Shown one piece after another: positions 10,872 through 21,327 of a DNA stretch of 64,000 nucleotides. The notes beneath the pieces are model-generated. The model was not told the origin of the DNA and searched no databases. It was given only the letters and a program-made list of their open reading frames with translations. The stretch lies in the NCBI RefSeq assembly GCF_035046505.1, contig NC_089822.1, positions 2,796,501 through 2,860,500 on the forward strand. Reading direction: 5' to 3'. A program made the position numbers and the translations under genes. Positions within the stretch are counted from its first letter, which is position 1; each line of letters opens with the position of its first letter. Source of the stretch: Tiliqua scincoides (Eukaryota > Chordata > Lepidosauria > Squamata > Scincidae).

Positions 10872-11054
10872 CAGTGGCATAGACAGAGGGGGTGTAAAGC
10901 ACTAAATTTTGCAGAGAGCCTCACCGCAGCATTCGCCCCTGTTTTGCTTCCCTGTTCAGAAAGGCTCCAAAGGGGAAGGAGAGGGGCTGCTTACATGCTG
11001 CGATGAGGCTCCCTGCAAAACTTAGTGCTTTCACCCCCCCTAGCTATGCCACTG
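10872..11054. mobile_element. Palindromic hAT-type MITE, family A, complete
   Basis: The arms CAGTGGCATAGACAGAGGGG and CCCCCCTAGCTATGCCACTG form long inverted repeats. They continue inward through AAGCACTAAATTTTGCAG and its complement CTGCAAAACTTAGTGCTTT. The 8-bp target duplication CTCCAAGG is identical at 10864-10871 and 11055-11062. There is no coding capacity. Confidence 0.92.
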
Positions 11055-11384
11055 CTCCAAGGTATATATTGTGTACCACAAAAGGTAGAATTGTGCACTC
11101 TGTATAATTTTATGTCAGTTCAAGTTCATTGTATTTCTTGCAGGCAACTAACTTTATGCTCAGCATTAGAAATCCAAGCTGGAAATTCTGCTGATTTGTG
11201 TGACTCATTTGTCAGTGGCGCATCTAGATTCTGTATCTCAAAGACCCTGCTGGCTGAGAAGTGCACAATGAATTCATTCATGTTTCATGCTCAGCTGTTT
11301 GACGGGACACTCTTGGTGGCAGATTTTAGATTTTTGTTGGGGCAAGAGATCAAAACTTCATATGGGTTCTGAGCTAATGGGTTC

Positions 11385-11645
11385 TGAGCATAAAGGATCA
11401 GGAGAGAGATTTTGGGGTGCTGGTGGACAGCTCGATTAAAGTGTTGACCCAGTGTGTGGAGGCTGTGAGAAAGGCCAGTTCCACGCTTGGGACCATTAAA
11501 AATTGAGACTGAAACGGACAATATTATAATGCTATTGTACCAATCCATGTTAAGGCTTGTCCTTGAGGAAGCTGGTGGGCCGCTGTGAGATACAGGAAGC
11601 TGGACTAGATAGGTCTGTGGCCTGATCCAGCAGACCTTTTCTTGT
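11385..11645 (+). mobile_element. CR1 fragment with internal deletion
   Basis: The first part (GATCAGGAGAGAGATTTTGG to about 11560) matches the CR1 coding segment DQERDLGVVVD. It then jumps directly to the 3' UTR block GATACAGGAAGCTGGACTAG and ends near 11645. About 1 kb of the element is missing in between. Confidence 0.75.
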
Positions 11646-12112
11646 GCCCAAGCAACCAGAAGCAGCCATTTCTCAGTAGAATGCCTGGACCTATGAGGAC
11701 CTGCCCAATGTGATCCATCAAACTGAACGCAAACCACCAGCCATGTATGAGTGAGTCTACCAGGAATTTGAAAAACTTCACAGTTTTGCTACCTTCTCAG
11801 AAGAAACATGGAAATATTTGGTTCCTGGCAGTTGTTCCTGGCAGCTGCATTCAGCTTGATGGTTCTTAAGTTGTGCAGGCCTGATTTTGTGAATATTTGG
11901 CATGTCACTGTGTCCTGGAAGTTTCTCCAATTGATTGCTGAGCAAGATGGTGAGTAGATATCTTGATGAGTCTTGGTGCACTCACAAAACCAGCTGCTCT
12001 ACCCAGAGAAAGAAGATTTTCAGTAGCCTTCATAAAGTGAAGTCAACCCTTCCCCCTTGTCAGGAGAGTCCACCAAACCTGATTTGAACAATATTTTATG
12101 TTTTCCTTTCAG

Positions 12113-12239
12113 ATGTTTGGTTGTGGATCTGTGGCTCAGATCGTACTCAGCAAAGGGTCTCATGGACACTTCCTGACTGTCAACCTGGCCTTTGGCTTTG
12201 CTGTGACCCTTGGAATTCTGATTGCTGGACAGGTCTCAG
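12113..12239 (+). CDS. AQP3: AQP3 coding exon 2
   Basis: Encodes residues 37-78 plus the first base of codon 79 ([11 protein letters not shown] ... IAGQVS). It holds the end of helix 1, the first extracellular loop (SKGSHGHF) and helix 2, including selectivity-filter residue F63. The acceptor is TTTCCTTTCAG and the donor is G|GTATGT in phase 1. Confidence 0.97.
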
Positions 12240-12306
12240 GTATGTCAGTGAGTGCAAGGCACACCTTTCTCCCACATGTGCACAGCAGACTGCTCCTGCT
12301 CTAGAC

Positions 12307-12521
12307 CAGGGGTGCCCAAACCCCGGCCCTTGGGCCACATGTGGCCCTCGAGGCCTCTCAATGTGGCCCTCAGGGAGCCCCCAGTCTCCAATGAGCCTCT
12401 GGCCCTCCGGAGATTTGTTGGAGCCCACACTGGCCCGACACAGCTGCTCTCAGCTTAAGGGAGACTGTTTGACCTCTCACGTGAGCTGTGGGATGAGGGC
12501 TCCCTCCACTGCTTGCTGTTT
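12307..12521. mobile_element. hAT-type MITE, family B, partial
   Basis: It starts with the intact end CAGGGGTGCCCAAACCCCGG and follows the 7990-8445 copy closely through TGTGGGATGAGGGCTCCCTC. The right half, including the second terminal repeat, is absent. It lies 67 bp into AQP3 intron 2. Confidence 0.85.
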
Positions 12522-12707
12522 CACAAATGTTCCCTTTCCTTGAGGAGACTTCTGTGACCACCCCACCCACAGAATGCAGTGCACACCCTGTTGGCATGGC
12601 TGCATTGGCGCCAGAATGTTGCTTAGGACTGGGCTGTTAATCAACCTGTAACAGGCTTTCAAAGCAACGTATGTTATTAAAAAAAACTACAGATAAATTA
12701 TTTTTTT

Positions 12708-12792
12708 TAAAAACTGCCTCTGGGGCCGCTTGCACACTGTGATGAGGCTCCTTGCAAAACTTAGTGTTTTACTCCCCCTCTAGCTACACCAG
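12708..12792. mobile_element. Palindromic hAT-type MITE, family A, one arm
   Basis: GATGAGGCTCCTTGCAAAAC, then TTAGTG and CCCCTCTAGCTACACCAGTG, match the right arm of the family. The left arm is absent. Confidence 0.75.
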
Positions 12793-12807
12793 TGGAGTGG
12801 AGACTTA

Positions 12808-12986
12808 GGGCCCAATCCTATCCAATTTTCCAGTGCCGGTGCAGCTGTGCCAATGTGTCATGCACTGCATCTTGTGGTGGGGCAGCAGTCACAGTGGTTC
12901 CCTTAAGGTATGGGAACATTTGGTCCCTTACCTTCGGGCTGCATTTCGGCTGCACTGGTGATGGAAAATTGGATAGGATTGGGCCC
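12808..12986. mobile_element. Harbinger-like palindromic MITE, complete (family D)
   Basis: The ends are GGGCCCAATCCTATCCAATT and its complement AATTGGATAGGATTGGGCCC, with arms of about 25 bp. TTA flanks both sides (12805-12807 and 12987-12989). A 3-bp TWA duplication fits the PIF/Harbinger superfamily. Diverged relatives are at 18.27, 45.2 and 51.0 kb. Confidence 0.75.
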
Positions 12987-13270
12987 TTAGATGGAAGGCA
13001 AATTCTACCAACTTATCCTACCTAACTCTCCCTGTGAAGAATGCAGTGTTGTGTTTTTATTTTGTTGTCCCCATTTTCTCCCACCTCTGCAAATGAATCT
13101 ACTTACACCTGCATCAGCTGCTTTGCTTTGTTGGCACAAGTCTGTTCGCAGAAGAAATGTGTAGTAGTTGGGGGCTCAGGTATTTGCCCCTTCCCACTGT
13201 GTTGCCCTTTGAGTCTTGACTATTGAATTCTGGTTTCACAGCATGTTGGTTGCTAATGGAATTGATTTGT

Positions 13271-13368
13271 TTAGGCTGCAACCTTATGCACACGTTTCTG
13301 AGAATAAACCCCACTGAACACAATGGGACTTACTTCTGAATAGACTAACTTAGGACTGCACTGTTACA
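13271..13368. repeat. Quasi-palindromic squamate-type short repeat
   Basis: GGCTGCAACCTTATGCACAC, then AATAAACCCCACTGAACAC, CAATGGGACTTACTTCTGAA and GACTAACTTAGGACTGCAC. This is a diverged copy of the family arrayed at 48.07-48.64 kb. Confidence 0.7.
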
Positions 13369-14236
13369 CAGATCAGAAGCAGGTTTTCTCGTGGGCCAAG
13401 AGATATGAGGGGGAAGATTCTGGGGGCTGTGCCAGGGTCAGCTGAAGCTATTGAATGGCTGAGGTAGCACATTGATCTGCCAACTCCACCCCCTTACCTG
13501 GCTCCTGCATTACCTCTTGAATCAAAGCAGGAAATGTGAAGCACACCAGGATTGCTGCCAGCAGTGCTCTTGGCTTAAAGAGCCTGCACAAAGGGAGGAG
13601 AAGCTCCTGCCACCACTAGATCCGTTTAAATCACCAGTGGATGAAAGGGAGGGAGCCAAGGACCAGCCGTCTTGCACCTTTCACTGTGTGGGCTCTTTGC
13701 ACACAGCAGGCAGTGTAAGGTGCCCTGGGAGCTCCACTTCCTCCTCTGATCAGACAACCATGAAGAGGAAGGGGCTACTAAGTCTCCATTTGCAGAGGCA
13801 GAGTGGAGAGAGGTGGTGGGGGTCAGCTCACTGCCCCTCTGCTCAGGCCCCGATCCACTGCCCAGTGCAAATGTCCTCATTTGCACAATGGATGGGCTGG
13901 CCCTGGGTGGTGCTATATTTAAGAGAAGTGTGTAGTTAACTCATTACAATGCAATATATGAACCATGGCTGTGAAAACCAGAATTATATAAAAGAAGAGA
14001 AATAATTTAGCTTCAGGACACTCACTTTAGTTGCATAATGTAGGCAGATATGAGACTTCTGCTTTTGCATTACCTGCTGCAAACTTGTCTTGTTTCCAAG
14101 AGCCAGCTGTCGTTCTCAGTCTTGCTTTGGCAGTTGTGTCTTGGAGGATTGTGCTGTCAAGGGAATAACCTGCTGCCTTCTCCTTCTTAAGTGCCTTCGT
14201 ACCCACCAAATGCCCTAACCGTGAGGTCTTTCACAG

Positions 14237-14374
14237 GTGCCCATTTGAATCCTGCTGTCACCTTTGCCATGTGCTTCATGGCCCGGGAGCCTTGGATCAA
14301 GTTGCCTGTGTATGCCTTGGCACAGACCATTGGAGCCTTCCTGGGAGCAGGCATTGTGTTCGGCTTGTACTTTG
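14237..14374 (+). CDS. AQP3: AQP3 coding exon 3
   Basis: Encodes residues 79-124 plus the first base of codon 125. It starts at [10 protein letters not shown], so it carries the first NPA box (residues 83-85), then helix 3 and most of helix 4's lead-in ([12 protein letters not shown]). The acceptor is CTTTCACAG and the donor is G|GTAAGT, phase 1. Confidence 0.97.
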
Positions 14375-14558
14375 GTAAGTGAGTGAAACGCACGGGGTGG
14401 CTGTGTCTTCCCTGGCCCCTTTTCTTGGTTTTGTGTGTTAGGCTGCTGCTGGACTCTCCGTAGATCTGGACGGGAATGGATTTCTGTTTCCTAAAGTGGT
14501 CATGGGAAAATTAAGATTCCCATTTCCCAAAATAGGTCCAGAAATTCCCCCTCCAGTG

Positions 14559-14560
<2 letters not shown>

Positions 14561-14591
<31 letters not shown>

Positions 14592-14600
14592 CCCCCCCCC
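14561..14600. repeat. (CT)n and poly-C simple repeat
   Basis: A CT dinucleotide run is followed by a C run in AQP3 intron 3. Confidence 0.9.
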
Positions 14601-14841
14601 AACACACACACTCCCAGGATTGCTACAAGAGCCCCTGGAGTCAATGGGCACAGTCTATTGAGGAATTCTCCAGGCCACTGAAATTAAGGGATTGTGGCCA
14701 AGCCCCTGTTCATTTTGGGGGAGGGGGAGCTTTGTGGGATAACTTCCTCTTGCATTGTAACTTGTCATTCTAAGGAAGTAACCTTTTCAGTCCATTCGAT
14801 AGAAATAGGATCTATCATGGTCTACATGGTTTCTTCACCCA

Positions 14842-15339
14842 TGCTCTGGGCCAGGGTATCTTAGGGACCGCCTACTTCCGTACAATCTGGCTCGTCCTCT
14901 TAGGTCATCAGAGAAGGCCTTTTTACAAGTGCTGCTGCCTAGGGAGGTATGGGGCGGTGGCAAGAAATAGGGCCTTCTCAGTAGTGGCACCAACACTATG
15001 GAACTCCCTTCCCCCTGACTTAAGAATGGCTCCCTCTCTTGAGACCTTTCGGCGAGGCCTGAAGACCCTTCTGTTTAAACAAGCCTTCTGAGTTCATGAC
15101 CTTTTTAACATCTTTTTTTAACATCTTTTCTACATCTCTTAGTATTTTTTACAGGCCTGATTCCTATGATCTGCTGCTCTATGCTCCTTTTACCTGATTT
15201 TTTTATCAGATTACTGTTTTTATGATATTTGTATAATATGTTAATGTTTTTATCTGTTTTTTAATATTATGTTTTAATCTGCTTTTAACCTATTGTAAGC
15301 CGCCCTGGGTCCCTTTGGGGAGAAGGGCGGGGTATAAAG

Positions 15340-15398
<59 letters not shown>
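14842..15398 (+). mobile_element. L2-clade LINE 3' end
   Basis: The segment GCTCTGGGCCAGGGTATCTT, then TCATCAGAGAAGGCCTTTTT and GGAACTCCCTTCCCCCTGAC, matches the C-terminal coding end of the longer L2 copy at 39.1-40.1 kb. It ends with the typical GCCGCCCTGGGTCCCTTTGG and an (ATT)n tail at about 15343-15398. It is 5'-truncated and the frame is broken. Confidence 0.9.
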
Positions 15399-15405
<7 letters not shown>

Positions 15406-15424
15406 GTCCCTGATTTTACACATT

Positions 15425-15640
15425 GATATCCTAACCCCCTTTCCTGGTCTTGATCCCCCAACCCAGGTCTAAGCAGACTTGCACCAGTGATGGAACTGAT
15501 GCAGGTCCAAGTAGAGTTGGCAGGCCAGCACAAGCTTACCTTGGGGAAAGGGAACTAATGTTCCCTTGTCCCAAGGTCAAAATGCCCCCATGGGATTCAG
15601 TGGGTGTCATGTTGAAGCTGCTGTATTGCTGCATAGGGAG
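15425..15640. repeat. Unclassified dispersed repeat
   Basis: Its motifs (CAGACTTGCACCAGTGATG, TAGAGTTGGCAGGCCAGC, TTCCCTTGTCCC) recur in diverged form at 29.50-29.68 kb. I cannot assign a class; no terminal repeats are visible. Confidence 0.4.
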
Positions 15641-15944
15641 AAGTAGGATTGGGATGAAAAGCTAACTTTTCTTGCCAACAATGCCAGGAAAGGGTTACAT
15701 GTTTATTGAGGTTAAATGAGCAGCACTGAGCAGTTGCAATAATTTTCTGGTGTTTATGATCTACTTGTTGTAACTGAATGAGAAATTTACTGGATACAGC
15801 AATAAAGAGAGTCAATCATACATCCATGCCTGTGGCATAATCTTTATACGAGAGTAAGCTGAACTGATCAAATAATTACACCCATCAGGTTGTTAGCTCA
15901 GGGTGTGCACCCACTAGGTCAGCTGGTGTCTGTGTGCTGCCACC

Positions 15945-16140
15945 TTGAGGAAGCCTCCATGACTGCCCTCTCACTGCAGGATGTAGCGCACACCTCACTG
16001 GCACAGCTGCATCAGCGCTAGAAAGTTGGATAGGACTGGGTCCCAAGGCTGAATTCCTATACTTATTTACCTAGGAGAAAAGTCCCATTAAGTTCAATGG
16101 GCCTACTTCTGAGGAGAGATGCCTAGAATTGTGCTGTAAA
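15945..16140. repeat. Fragments of family D and the quasi-palindromic repeat
   Basis: 15945-16045 matches the right part of the Harbinger-like element (GCAGGATGTAGCGCAC, then AAAGTTGGATAGGACTGGG). 16045-16140 is a quasi-palindromic repeat copy (AAGTCCCATTAAGTTCAATG). Confidence 0.6.
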
Positions 16141-16524
16141 TTGCACAGTCCCTTCTCTGGTCTGTTGGAGCTTCTGCTCCCTACAAGGGGGAGAGAAAAG
16201 GAATGGCATTTATACCTTGTTCACGGGATCTGTAAGGAAGAGAAGAAGGAAAGGACAAGTGCGAAGGGGAAGCACCAGGAATCTTCTTGATTGTTAGGCC
16301 CCACTTGTTTGGAGTGGGTGCTCTTCCTCAAGTGTACTAATAAAGCCAGCCAATATTTTGCACTATCTCATTTCTACAGAACAGCCAGAAACTGTAGGTA
16401 GCACTGTTGGTTCACAAGAAAAGGCCAAGTGGGGTGATTCATTTACTGGGACCAGCTAAAAGATTACAAAGAGGTGAACATAAGAACATATTCTGATCAA
16501 GCCCTGGTTTGTTTTCTACTCTAG

Positions 16525-16643
16525 ATGCCATTTGGGCCTTTGGTAATAACCAGCTCTTCGTAGTTGGCCCTAACGGCACTGCAGGCATTTTTGCCACCTA
16601 TCCATCAGGACACTTGAACTCCGTGAATGGATTCTTTGACCAG
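16525..16643 (+). CDS. AQP3: AQP3 coding exon 4
   Basis: Encodes the rest of codon 125 and residues 126-164 ([13 protein letters not shown] ... NGFFDQ). It is the extracellular loop C region with the N-glycosylation sequon NGT at residue 141. The acceptor is CTACTCTAG and the donor is CAG|GTAAGA, phase 0. Confidence 0.97.
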
Positions 16644-16791
16644 GTAAGAGATGGAGATGTGGGGTAATGTATTTCAAAGCTAGCCTCTTGTCTGACCCAC
16701 GACCCCCTCCCCTGCATCCAAATCTGAATTATTCCTTTGAATTAGCCATTCTGGGACAATTGGCTCCTCTGGGGAAATGGATTCCTGGTTC

Positions 16792-17058
16792 CAGTCACAT
16801 AGCTAGAGGGGATGCAAAGCACTAAGTTTTGCAGGGAGCCTCACCTCACTGCAGCATGCAAGCAGCCCCTCCCATTCAGAGCCATTGGGGGGGGCGGGGA
16901 AGGAGGCATTTGCCTCTTCTCTGGGTCTTCTGTGGCATTTGCCTCCATTTTGCACCCCCCCCACCCAGAATGGCTCTGAAGGGGAGGGGTTGCTTGCACT
17001 CTGCAGTGAGGTTTCCTGCAAAACTTAGTGCTTTGCCCTCCCTCTAGCTACACCACTG
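16792..17058. mobile_element. Palindromic hAT-type MITE, family A, complete
   Basis: The left end is CAGTCACATAGCTAGAGGGG and the right end CCCTCTAGCTACACCACTG. The flanking 8-bp repeats are CCTGGTTC (16784-16791) and CCTGGTTT (17059-17066). The arms fold over most of the element. Confidence 0.88.
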
Positions 17059-17352
17059 CCTGGTTTAGGGTTAGTTTACTTCTGAATAGCAGTTGCTGCA
17101 GAAAAGAATATCAAGAGAGGTTAGAAGTCTCCATGCCAGAAACATCTGATCTCCCAGTCCCTACTATGGGAAACCGGATCTAATGGGCTCACCTTGATCT
17201 GATCAAACAGAGCTCTGCTTGTGTTTTAATGTTCGATTTCTAAATTGGCAGGCTAACATTGTGCTTGACTGTTATAAAAATTCAACATAGACATTTGTGG
17301 GGGGGGAACAATCGGTTTCTAATCATGTCTTCCTTTTGTTTTCCCCTTTCAG

Positions 17353-17570
17353 TTTATTGGCACTGCAGCTTTGCTGGTGTGCATTTTGGCCATTGTGGAT
17401 CCATACAACAACCCAGTCCCCAAAGGCTTGGAGGCTTTCACCATTGGCTTTGTGATCTTGGTGATTGGAACATCCATGGGCTTCAACTCTGGATATGCTG
17501 TCAACCCAGCCCGAGACTTTGGTCCTCGTCTCTTCACCTCCATTGCTGGCTGGGGCACCGAGGTTTTCAC
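17353..17570 (+). CDS. AQP3: AQP3 coding exon 5
   Basis: Encodes residues 165-236 plus two bases of codon 237: helix 5 ([20 protein letters not shown]), loop E and the second NPA box at 215-217 ([11 protein letters not shown]). G203, Y212 and R218 of the filter are all present, and the D after NPAR is typical of glycerol-permeable aquaporins. The donor is AC|GTAGGT, phase 2. Confidence 0.97.
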
Positions 17571-17829
17571 GTAGGTGTCTTCTCTAGGCAACTCTCAAGG
17601 GTTCAGAGAGTGGTCTCTCCCAGCCCAAGTGAACTGGGGTTTTTTAAACCCGGGATCTTCTGCACACAAGCCTGTGTTCTTTCATGAGCATGCCTCATGA
17701 GTAAATGTTTTTAATGCAGACAGTAGGACCAGTATTTATATTTAAGTGTGAGTTTGCATTAATGGATAATGAACTCAGAATGGAGCTTTGGCTTGTGATT
17801 GTCTCTGGATTGTACCATTAATGTTACCA

Positions 17830-17930
17830 AGACTCTAGACTAATCTCTAGACTAATCTAGAGATATTCAAACTTGTCTAGGCTGTAGACTAGACTAGAGA
17901 ATATCACAGAGTCTAGAGATATTCAGAGAA
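17830..17930. repeat. CTAGA-rich palindromic cluster
   Basis: The short palindrome-like strings TCTAGA, CTAGACTAATCTAGAG and GACTAGACTAGAG recur within 100 bp of AQP3 intron 5. It is a local cluster with no clear period. Confidence 0.5.
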
Positions 17931-18274
17931 AGGAGAGTAAGTAAATGTCAAAGTCTCAAGATTCAGATCAAGACACAGTTCTGTTCTGTGCCTAGATGTT
18001 ATCGCAGAGCAATTTGTTGGAAGCAAGCCTCCTGTTCACCTCACAAGAGATGTTCTTCTGAGAGCAATACAGTCTATGGCAACTCATGTGTTAGTGGTAT
18101 GTAGGTGAAGGGAGAGTTCTAGGAGTGCTGCATGGAGCATAGTTGAAGAACTCCAAAGTTTCCCAAATGTCTCATAGTGCGGGGAAGACACTTTTTCCTG
18201 AATTAAAAGTGGAGGCACACTTCTCTTTACCAAGTCTTAGAAGAATCTACACCCCCCCCCCATGTTTCTGTGTG

Positions 18275-18434
18275 AGGACCCAATCTTGTCCAATTTTCCA
18301 GCACAAATGCAGGTAAGGGAACAAATGTTCCCATACTTTAAGGAGGCCTCTATGACTACCTTCCCATCACAGGATGTCGTGCATGCCCCACTGGCACTGC
18401 TGCACGGCACTGGAAAATTGGGTAGGATTGGGCC
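18275..18434. mobile_element. Harbinger-like MITE, family D, diverged
   Basis: GGACCCAATCTTGTCCAATT on the left and AATTGGGTAGGATTGGGCCC on the right are inverted repeats related to the 12808-12986 copy. The flanking duplication is no longer clear. Confidence 0.65.
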
Positions 18435-18761
18435 CAGAGTCACTGAACAGATCTGGGGGCAGTGGAGGCTTCTGAGGACATCACAGCAGAATGGTGATTC
18501 ACACAGTAGGCAGACTCTTCTGAAGAAGGGTAGTCTGGGCTTGCAGGAGCTTGAAAATGTGTGCTCAGTGCTCAGAAGGGTGGGGGGTGGAAAGGGAGCA
18601 AGGTTCATGGAAGAACTGAGCAGAATGTCTATGCTCACCTCTCTCCCATTGGAATCAATGGGCCGTCAAGGTGCTTCAGTTTGGCTGCACCTGTCTTTCC
18701 ATGCTTTTCTTCTCATGGCACAATGACCTCTATGGTGATGTCACTTCTGGCTTAGGGGTTT

Positions 18762-18851
18762 TGTGGTTCTGTTTCTAGGGCACTGCCGGTGGACAACGGC
18801 CGGGTCAGACAATTCGTTACTACAGGCAGTTGCCCTAGAAACAGAACCACA
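18762..18851. repeat. Inverted repeat with 21-bp perfect arms
   Basis: The segment 18762-18782 (TGTGGTTCTGTTTCTAGGGCA; 21 bp, of which the first 20 are TGTGGTTCTGTTTCTAGGGC) is the exact reverse complement of 18831-18851. The loop is 48 bp. Imperfect pairing extends further on both sides. It may be a foldback MITE of another family or a stem-loop in the AQP3 pre-mRNA. Confidence 0.75.
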
Positions 18852-19079
18852 GAACCCAGAACGGTTTTCCAGCTATTTTCAACTGCTGTGCTTCAAACTC
18901 CCACGGCACATCTGTGGGCCTTTTATGGTTGAAAATTGCTGGTCTACAGTGTGAACCAAGAATAGTCCAAGTGACCAAGAAGAAAAAGGCACAAGAGAAA
19001 AGCAGAGGTTTCAGAAGGTTTCAGCAAAATAAAAAGGAAAACTTAGAGATGTTGAGTGATGGCTAAGAGAACCTCCCAA

Positions 19080-19170
19080 CTGCCTTGTTGAATCGGACTG
19101 AAGTGGGCTCCACAGCAGCAGACCAGTTGCTTCCGGGAAGCCCACAAACAAGGCATAAGGGGACACACAT
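19080..19170 (-). mobile_element. Small CR1-like relic
   Basis: CAGCAGACCAGTTGCTTCCG and GGGAAGCCCACAAACAAGGC resemble the old CR1 tail at 10.5 kb. It is short and weak. Confidence 0.35.
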
Positions 19171-19237
19171 ATGTGTAGATCGAGGCCCCCAGGACTCCAA
19201 TCTCATGCTCTCTTTTTCTTGTACTTGCCTTTTACAG

Positions 19238-19406
19238 GGCTGGCAGGTACTGGTGGTGGATTCCGGTTGTTGCCCCTTTCCTTGGAGCCATTGCCGGTGT
19301 GCTGGTCTACCAGCTAATGATTGGATGCCATGATGATCCGCCTCGTGAATCTTCTGAAGAGGAAACTGTCAAGCTGTCCAACGTGAAGCATAGGGACAGT
19401 GTTTGA
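19238..19406 (+). CDS. AQP3: AQP3 coding exon 6 and stop
   Basis: Encodes the end of codon 237 and residues 238-292, then TGA at 19404-19406: helix 6 (YWWWIPVVAPFLGAIAGVLV), YQLMIGCH and the acidic cytoplasmic tail ending KHRDSV. The C-terminal tail differs from human as expected, while the helix is closely conserved. The acceptor is TTTTACAG. Confidence 0.97.
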
Positions 19407-21327
19407 GGCGGCTGGGAAAAGCCCCTGGCTCTCCGTGTGCCTACGGACAATTTGTTTTTTTAAAGGACTGAAATAACCAAAGAAGAAGAGAACAAGAGAG
19501 TCAGACAAGAGGAATCCCTCCATCTTTTGTATACTCTCGATATATTTGTTTTATTAAGATGCTGATGAGGCTGTACAGCCCCTTACACTGTGGTACCCTC
19601 ATTCCCTCTGCCCTGGGGAACAGCATTGTAAATTGATGAGCACAAGAATGGCCATTTTGCAACTCGGGTCCTAAGCCTTTTCTTTGCTGACCACTAATAC
19701 GTGTCTTCCTCTAGCCTCTTCATGGCTTGTTTCCCACTTCAACAAGATGTGGGTTCAAATGATGTCGATTCCCTTTGTGAATAGTTCTGGGGCCAGTGGG
19801 TGGGTTACAGTTAACAAGGCTACTATGCAATTGCCATATGTTACTCCGGGGGCCCAATCCATTCCTAGAGTAAACAGAATCTCTGCAGGGCTGGGTTTGT
19901 CCCGATTCTTTCTGTGTGTGGGTCAGACATTAGGCCCAAATTGGTCAATCTATTCCTCCAAATAAGCTACACCGGTGGAAAGACTTCATGGCTGGAAAAT
20001 GTAGTAGAGAGACCAAGGAGGGTGGGAATGGACATCTTTGCCAGGAGCTGCCACTGATTAACAGGCTTAGGAAAATGTGGCAGTCCCTTTCCCTACAATT
20101 CTCTTCATTAAAGAGGCTTTCCCAAGCACCAAGCTTTGTAAATATTAAAAAGTGTGTATGTGCGTGTATGTGATGGAATGCTTTCTTACATCCTGTCAGA
20201 AATGTTATTTGCCATTCAACTTTTGATAAACGTGTGTATGAACATGTGATTATATTCTTGCTTTGGGCTGGATGTTGAAAAAAAAAATGCATTTATAACA
20301 ATATTAGCAGGTTACAGTGTCTCGGCGGCATTCGTGCCTGCTGGGGCTACAAGCCTACACAGGGTTAAGTGCACGTGAAAGCGTTTGATTCCATTTGGAC
20401 TGTGGCCAAGACGCTTTTATTGCAAGATACACTCCTGCTACCCAACTTGCAGAAAGCGGCAGTTATTAGAGGAAAATGGTGTGTAGCCACATACTGTATA
20501 GTTGTGCACACAATGAAGAGGCATCCCCTGCAAGCCTCAATATCCCAGGGGGTTTGGAGCAAGGGAGGCATTCTGGTCCCTAAGAATCAGCCGAGACAAG
20601 GTGGTGCTGTACTTAGAAGGATGTCTCTCAGGACCACTTTGGGTTCTCCAGATTCAGACTCCCCCTCACTCCAATGTAATACTTCTGTAGTTGGATGTTT
20701 ACTTATTAAAGGACGAAGACTATTAAAATCTTCTTGATTATGATCTAAAAGGGCGCCTTGTGGGAGCTGTAGGGAGGTGCTGGCAATCTAGAGGGAGCCT
20801 GATCTGTCGTGCTTTCAAAGTACAGCCACATCATGCTCCTGAACAGGCAAACATACGAACCTGCCGTACGCCAAGCCCTGCATTGGTCTGTCTAGCCAAG
20901 TCGTCTGCATGCCAACTGGCAGAAGCTCTCCACGGGGCAAGAACTGGGCCATGTGGGTGTTGTATTGCTAAGTGGCAATCATTGGGTTCTCTTTGTTTTA
21001 TTGGTCCCTCCAGCCCCTCATTCCCGAGTCTTCATGTTCATCAGTGCAGCACGTCACAGAAAAAATGCATCCCTGTCAATTCATAAATGCTGTTAGGAGT
21101 TTCCCCCTTCTTAGGGGAAAAGTCATGAAAATCCTTGAGTGTTCAGATTTGATGTACCAGTTCTATTGCTCATATAGCTCTTATTCCATGTGTAATGTCT
21201 ATACTGTTTGTAATGTATTTCAAATATATGTGTGTTTTTATAAACAAAAAATGGGTAAAAATTTCTGTTCCTGGGGAGTGTGTTTTGCTTCCCACCCCTG
21301 CACCCCCATTAACCAGTTCCTAATAAA
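19407..21327 (+). other. AQP3: AQP3 3' UTR (extent uncertain)
   Basis: The sequence after the stop is mostly free of recognisable repeats up to about 21.7 kb, unlike its surroundings, which suits a long 3' UTR. Candidate polyadenylation signals are ATTAAA at 20107, ATTAAA at 20705 and AATAAA at 21322-21327. I cannot tell which is used. Confidence 0.5.

Larger units (their letters stand above)
6917..12112 (+). other. AQP3: AQP3 intron 1 (5.2 kb)
   Basis: This is the longest AQP3 intron, with a GTGAGT donor and a TTTCCTTTCAG acceptor. It contains a complete hAT-type MITE (7990-8445), a complete palindromic MITE (10872-11054) and diverged CR1 pieces (10487-10660 and 11385-11645). The stretches 6917-7980 and 8455-10480 hold nothing I can name beyond T-rich runs near 9230-9310. 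Confidence 0.9.
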
